Shown one piece after another: positions 62,401 to 64,000 of a DNA stretch of 64,000 nucleotides (positions within the stretch are counted from its first letter, which is position 1; each line of letters starts with the position of its first letter). The stretch is from Streptomyces sulphureus DSM 40104 (GTDB lineage: Bacteria > Actinomycetota > Actinomycetes > Streptomycetales > Streptomycetaceae), in contig NZ_KB905817.1 of assembly GCF_000381025.1 (NCBI RefSeq), positions 186,001 to 250,000 of the forward strand, given 5' to 3'. Both the position numbers and the translations under genes were made by a program. The notes under the pieces were generated by a model. It searched no databases. It saw only the letters and a program-made list of their open reading frames with translations, and was not told where the DNA came from.

Positions 62401-64000
62401 GATCCTGGGCCGCAGTTGGGCGCGCAGCTCGGTGAGGTCCTTCTCGGGGAGCGGTCGCCCGCTGACGGTGCCCGCCAGGTGGAAGACGCCGTTGAGCGTT
62501 CCCCACTCGGAGACGACGGCCTCGACCACCTCCGCCATCCGCACGGCGTCGGCGACGTCCGCCTGGTAGTACGCGACCTCGGCACCGAGGTCGCGCAGTT
62601 CGTCGAGTCGGGCCCGGCCCGCGTCGTCGAGCGGGGAGCGTCCGAGCAGGGCCAGCCTCCCGCGCTGCCCGGCTGCGAGGGAACGCGCGAGAAGCTGCCC
62701 GAGACCGCCCATGCCGCCGGTGATCAGATAGACGCCGTGCTCCCTGAGCACCGGCCCGGCTCCCGTGCCCCACTCCGCCGCCCGCCGCTCGCGCTGGTGC
62801 TGGGTACGGCGGACGGTCCCCTCGTACCGGACGACGGCCGCATCCAGCCGGTCCGCGGTGAGTTCGGCCCGCAGCGCGCTCTCCTCGCAGGGGCCGGCGA
62901 AGCGGATCGCGGAGAACTCCGTGCCCGGGGCGATGGCGGCGAGCGAGCCGGCGAAGCCGGCCCACGCCTCGGCGAGCGCCGGGTCCTCGTGCGCGCCGGT
63001 GGCGACCTGGACCCGTTCGAGCGCCGCGGCGTCGACCGAGGTGACGGCCTTGAGCAGGAGGAAGAGCGGTTCGGGACCGTAGCGGGAGCGGTGCCCCGCG
63101 CCGTCGGGCGAGAACGCGCGGAGGTGGACGATGCGGCCGACCCTCCGCCCGCGCGCGCTCAGCGCCGCGACCAGACTGGCGTACCCCTCCGGGCGGTCGG
63201 GGTGGAGCTCGTACGTGTCCTCGCCGAGTTCGGCGAAGGCGGGGCCCGGACGCACCGCCACGGTGGTCCCCGGCAGATGGGGCACGGGGGCGCCGTCCTC
63301 CGAGAGAACGAGTGTGGTGCCGTCGAAGGGCGTGGCAGCGGGGGGCGGGCTCGGTGCCTGCCGCCACTCGGTCTCGAAGAGCAGAAGATCGTCGGGGACG
63401 GCCTCGGCGGCGGGAGGCGCGTCCCCGACCGCGGGCTCCCTCGCCGTGAACCAGTGGCGCTCCTCGGCGAACGGGTAGGTGGGCAGCGAGCGGCGGCCCG
63501 GCACCGTGCGGTAGAGCCCCGGCCAGTCGACGGTCGCGCCGCGCACCCATGCGGCGGCAACGGCGTGCAAGTCCGCCTCCCCGTCAGGGAGTTGCGGCGG
63601 CGTGCTCCCGCGTTCGACACGGCCCGCCAGCACCCCGTCGCCGCGGCCCGCCAGCCAGTCGCGCAGCCGGCTGCGGATCTCCTCGCCGTCGCGGGCGACC
63701 AGCGCGAGCCGCTCGGCGAGCGCGGGCCGTCCGACCTGGAGGGTGTAGGCGGTGCGCACCGGATCGCTCGCCCATGCGCCGGGGACGGACCGGCCGGCGG
63801 ACGAGGCGGGCGCGGAGACGAAGGACTGCGCGTACGCGAGCAGGCGTTCGGGGTCCCTCGCCGAGAGAGCGAAGACCACCGACTCGGGCTCGGCCGCCGG
63901 TTCGGCGCCCGCGTACTCTTCCAGCACCACGTGGGCGTTCACTCCTCCGTAGCCGAACGAACTGATTCCGAGACGGCGGGGCAGCTCCCGCCCTTCCGCG
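56434..64000 (-). CDS. PKS1: trans-AT type I polyketide synthase (5' end beyond the window)
   Basis: About 2520 residues are visible; the N-terminus lies beyond 64000. In order: the end of a KS (SSFGYGGVNAHVVLEE), KR (about 62740-62150), ACP (GLDS, Ser near 61790), KS (about 61545-60270; DTACSSSL, EMHGTGT, SNIGHLE), KR (about 59070-58400; SDYALANSF), ACP (GVDS near 58085) and a last KS (about 57835-56570; DSACSSSL, EAHGTGT, TNVGHLL) that closes the protein. There are no AT domains between KS and KR, only the short trans-AT linkers ending YPF. The first KR has YAFGA, so the Asn of the tetrad is Ala. The terminal KS hands on to the DH at the front of PKS2. Both full modules should leave beta-hydroxyls. 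Confidence 0.94.
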   Translation of the reverse strand, partial: AEGRELPRRLGISSFGYGGVNAHVVLEEYAGAEPAAEPESVVFALSARDPERLLAYAQSFVSAPASSAGRSVPGAWASDPVRTAYTLQVGRPALAERLALVARDGEEIRSRLRDWLAGRGDGVLAGRVERGSTPPQLPDGEADLHAVAAAWVRGATVDWPGLYRTVPGRRSLPTYPFAEERHWFTAREPAVGDAPPAAEAVPDDLLLFETEWRQAPSPPPAATPFDGTTLVLSEDGAPVPHLPGTTVAVRPGPAFAELGEDTYELHPDRPEGYASLVAALSARGRRVGRIVHLRAFSPDGAGHRSRYGPEPLFLLLKAVTSVDAAALERVQVATGAHEDPALAEAWAGFAGSLAAIAPGTEFSAIRFAGPCEESALRAELTADRLDAAVVRYEGTVRRTQHQRERRAAEWGTGAGPVLREHGVYLITGGMGGLGQLLARSLAAGQRGRLALLGRSPLDDAGRARLDELRDLGAEVAYYQADVADAVRMAEVVEAVVSEWGTLNGVFHLAGTVSGRPLPEKDLTELRAQLRPRIDGTRVLDEATGDQPLDVFVLYSSSSGHLGDFGLVDYAFGARYLDGFAEAREASRAAGLRLGRTVAVDWPMWRDGGMHVDPDDEKRYFASTGFRFLETEEAERVLELALGAETGRLLVVPGAPERVRAHVRASEAGTRRAGSSGERVPEPAGADAEPAAVDAEPAGAALRAAVVEELRRVLTELLEVPPAALETDAAFGEYGLDSFGIKALSQRLDERYGIDLPTTALFAANTIGKLGDRLVADHADELRTVHAPAAEEPAPGRAAATPARRSAEASPFERGSTAEEPIAVIGMSGRFPGSPDLDAFWTHLDEGRDLIEEVPPGRWDWRKLAERFPGTPRWGGFLSDVDRFDPLFFKISPLEAEVMDPQHRLFLEESWKALEDAGCRPDSLAGRPVCVFVGTQFTDYESMVLGSGEPNAYAGAGLARTMLANRLSYLLDLRGPSESIDTACSSSLVALHRAVRSLRSGESELALAGGVSLVLSPETTVSAHQLGVLAPDGRCKTLDSRADGYVKGEGVAALLLKPLSRALADGDRVHGVIRGSAVNHGGHATSLTAPNPDAQADLLVAAYRDAAVPVETVSYVEMHGTGTELGDPIEVDAVRQAWRRLSGDAGGTGYAAEVGLGTVKSNIGHLEPAAGVAGVVKVLLAMRNRRLPATLHVEELNPLVQVDGTTLAPVLAARDWQPRSADGAALVRRAGVSSFGFGGVNAHVVLEEAPAQPESEEDGSEGPHLFVLSARNTERLRAYAAETASFLDREPTAPLAALARTSRTGRTPMAARLAVVAEDTNQLRDALGAFAASGSVAEVAGASLGTVEGSASGHTWTAEREGIEYVRRMLRERRAERLAELWVSGVEIDWSQGPGTPARTVSLPTYPFAPERYWLGGAGTADPPRAVEPAPSEQVLAKVWRAEEASAEPVDARDAESVLVLVDPAGERLAREAFGAEASLVVLSEEEDADPEAGSRIAARVLAGRPVDAVFDLVDTVEEASDEAPESWARIVLLQELLARFRRTGLCYLHLTRGLVTHGAERPTLRGAAFAGLVRTVPAEYRGVRARTVDVDGAALTPERLRAVLARELAADPVDAEVCVRRGVRNLPVLEPVPDGPAGADWREGLGGAPVVITGGTGALGRTVAAELIAHGADRLVLMGRRALPERERWEELCSAPDTDPSLVERVRGLLALERPGVEVRVLSGPLDDGEWLRPALEAVRAEYGPIAGVVHCAGLGRNADPAFVGKRVADMRTVLAPKVAGVRELSAALADDPLRFFVLCSSVSGEIPVLGAGISDYALANSFLDRFAEYQAAVGRGCYRSLQWPSWRSMGMPEVTTGAYRELGLETLSTEAGLGLLRRALAVPDRPVLMPCAVGSEASGPEGWLKLPPPAGTQPAAQPPAQLAATGPAAGPVGAPGEEDALLSRLAGVFAAQLRLAESQVGAETQFADLGVDSIMIAQLLVGVERELGVTVEPSAFLEHPTLARLAAHLRDLGVTVEQPDPGAPARPSDTPTADAHAAPHTAAYTAPHAPAHSPGSGKIAVIGLACHFPGAPDHETFWRNLATGTDSVTEVPRSRWDVDRYYAEHEEPGRSISKWGGFLPDIEEFDPAFFRISEEEAPLVDPLVRQFLEVAVECLHDAGIDHEKVAGRRIGVFAGSRTSNFGSHHAGSGGSISGMAQNFIAAQVSHFLNVRGPAMVVDSACSSSLLSVHLAAQSLRAGECETALAGGVEILLDQVPFVGMSEGRALSPTGRCRTFDERADGIVLGEGAGMLLLKRLEDAVRDGDPVQAVIDGSAVNNDGRTMGITTPNPEAQREVISDALRAAGLSAREVSYVEAHGTGTMIGDPMELRALTDVFRETTDEAGFCGVGSVKTNVGHLLSASGIAGLIKVVLSLRHGQLPPTLHCERTNPRFRFDTSPFFPVRRLAEWRARGGTRRAGVSSFGFGGTNAHLLVSEPDPALLAGRPAPRAPLEPPRYRRSRYWFPAAGTPGGQPTPFLELRF

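Overview
The window is high-GC actinomycete chromosome. The ribosomal proteins, RpoA (C-terminus ending VETEQY), the 61-residue zinc-type S14 and the codon use resemble Streptomyces or a close relative. One detail does not fit textbook Streptomyces: a zinc-type rpsD sits inside the alpha operon between rpsK and rpoA. The genus call is therefore provisional.

Left part (1-19962). A plus-strand MFS transporter gene (84-1391) ends in a strong hairpin. It is followed by a long minus-strand run of conserved housekeeping genes, read here from right to left: rpsJ-rplC-rplD-rplW-rplB-rpsS-rplV-rpsC-rplP-rpmC-rpsQ-rplN-rplX-rplE-rpsN-rpsH-rplF-rplR-rpsE-rpmD-rplO-secY-adk-map-infA-rpmJ-rpsM-rpsK-rpsD-rpoA-rplQ-truA. 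This is the joined S10, spc and alpha operons. A hairpin lies between rplO and secY, and a plausible promoter lies upstream of infA.

Right part (20651-64000). Directly next to rpsJ begins a glycosylated polyketide gene cluster that runs off the window. It has four transcription units. (i) A plus-strand unit (20651-28831) encodes a discrete acyltransferase carrying a wrecked KS at its N-terminus, a SAM methyltransferase, a tandem AT-AT-ER protein, a P450 and a sugar-type O-methyltransferase. (ii) A minus-strand unit (28908-36235) encodes a glycosyltransferase, an amidase, a PhyH-type dioxygenase, a second P450, a dTDP-sugar 3,5-epimerase, a 4-ketoreductase and a 2,3-enoyl reductase. (iii) A plus-strand unit (36434-40980) encodes RmlA, RmlB, an NDP-hexose 2,3-dehydratase and a PapA/condensation-type acyltransferase. 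(iv) A minus-strand unit encodes three giant PKSs: PKS1 (partial, 56434-64000), PKS2 (48904-56424) and PKS3 (41021-48853).

How they work together. None of the PKS modules visible here has a working AT. PKS1 and the first half of PKS2 are classical trans-AT in style. The second half of PKS2 and all of PKS3 are cis-AT in style (LDD-type KRs, class-1 docking helices), but the AT is absent in PKS2 and decayed in PKS3. The malonyl AT and the KS-relic AT of unit (i) are the obvious trans suppliers. Visible order: (KS)-KR-ACP / KS-KR-ACP / KS // DH-ACP-KR / KS-[pseudoACP]-DH-KR-ACP // dock-KS-[AT relic]-DH-KR-ACP / [dead KS]-[dead AT]-[half KR], with no thioesterase. The last three competent modules would each leave a double bond, so the product should end in a conjugated triene acyl group. 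It would then be released, oxidised by two P450s and a dioxygenase, and decorated with a probably O-methylated and possibly acylated 2,6-dideoxyhexose. I do not recognise the product. No regulator, resistance gene or thioesterase is visible in the window.
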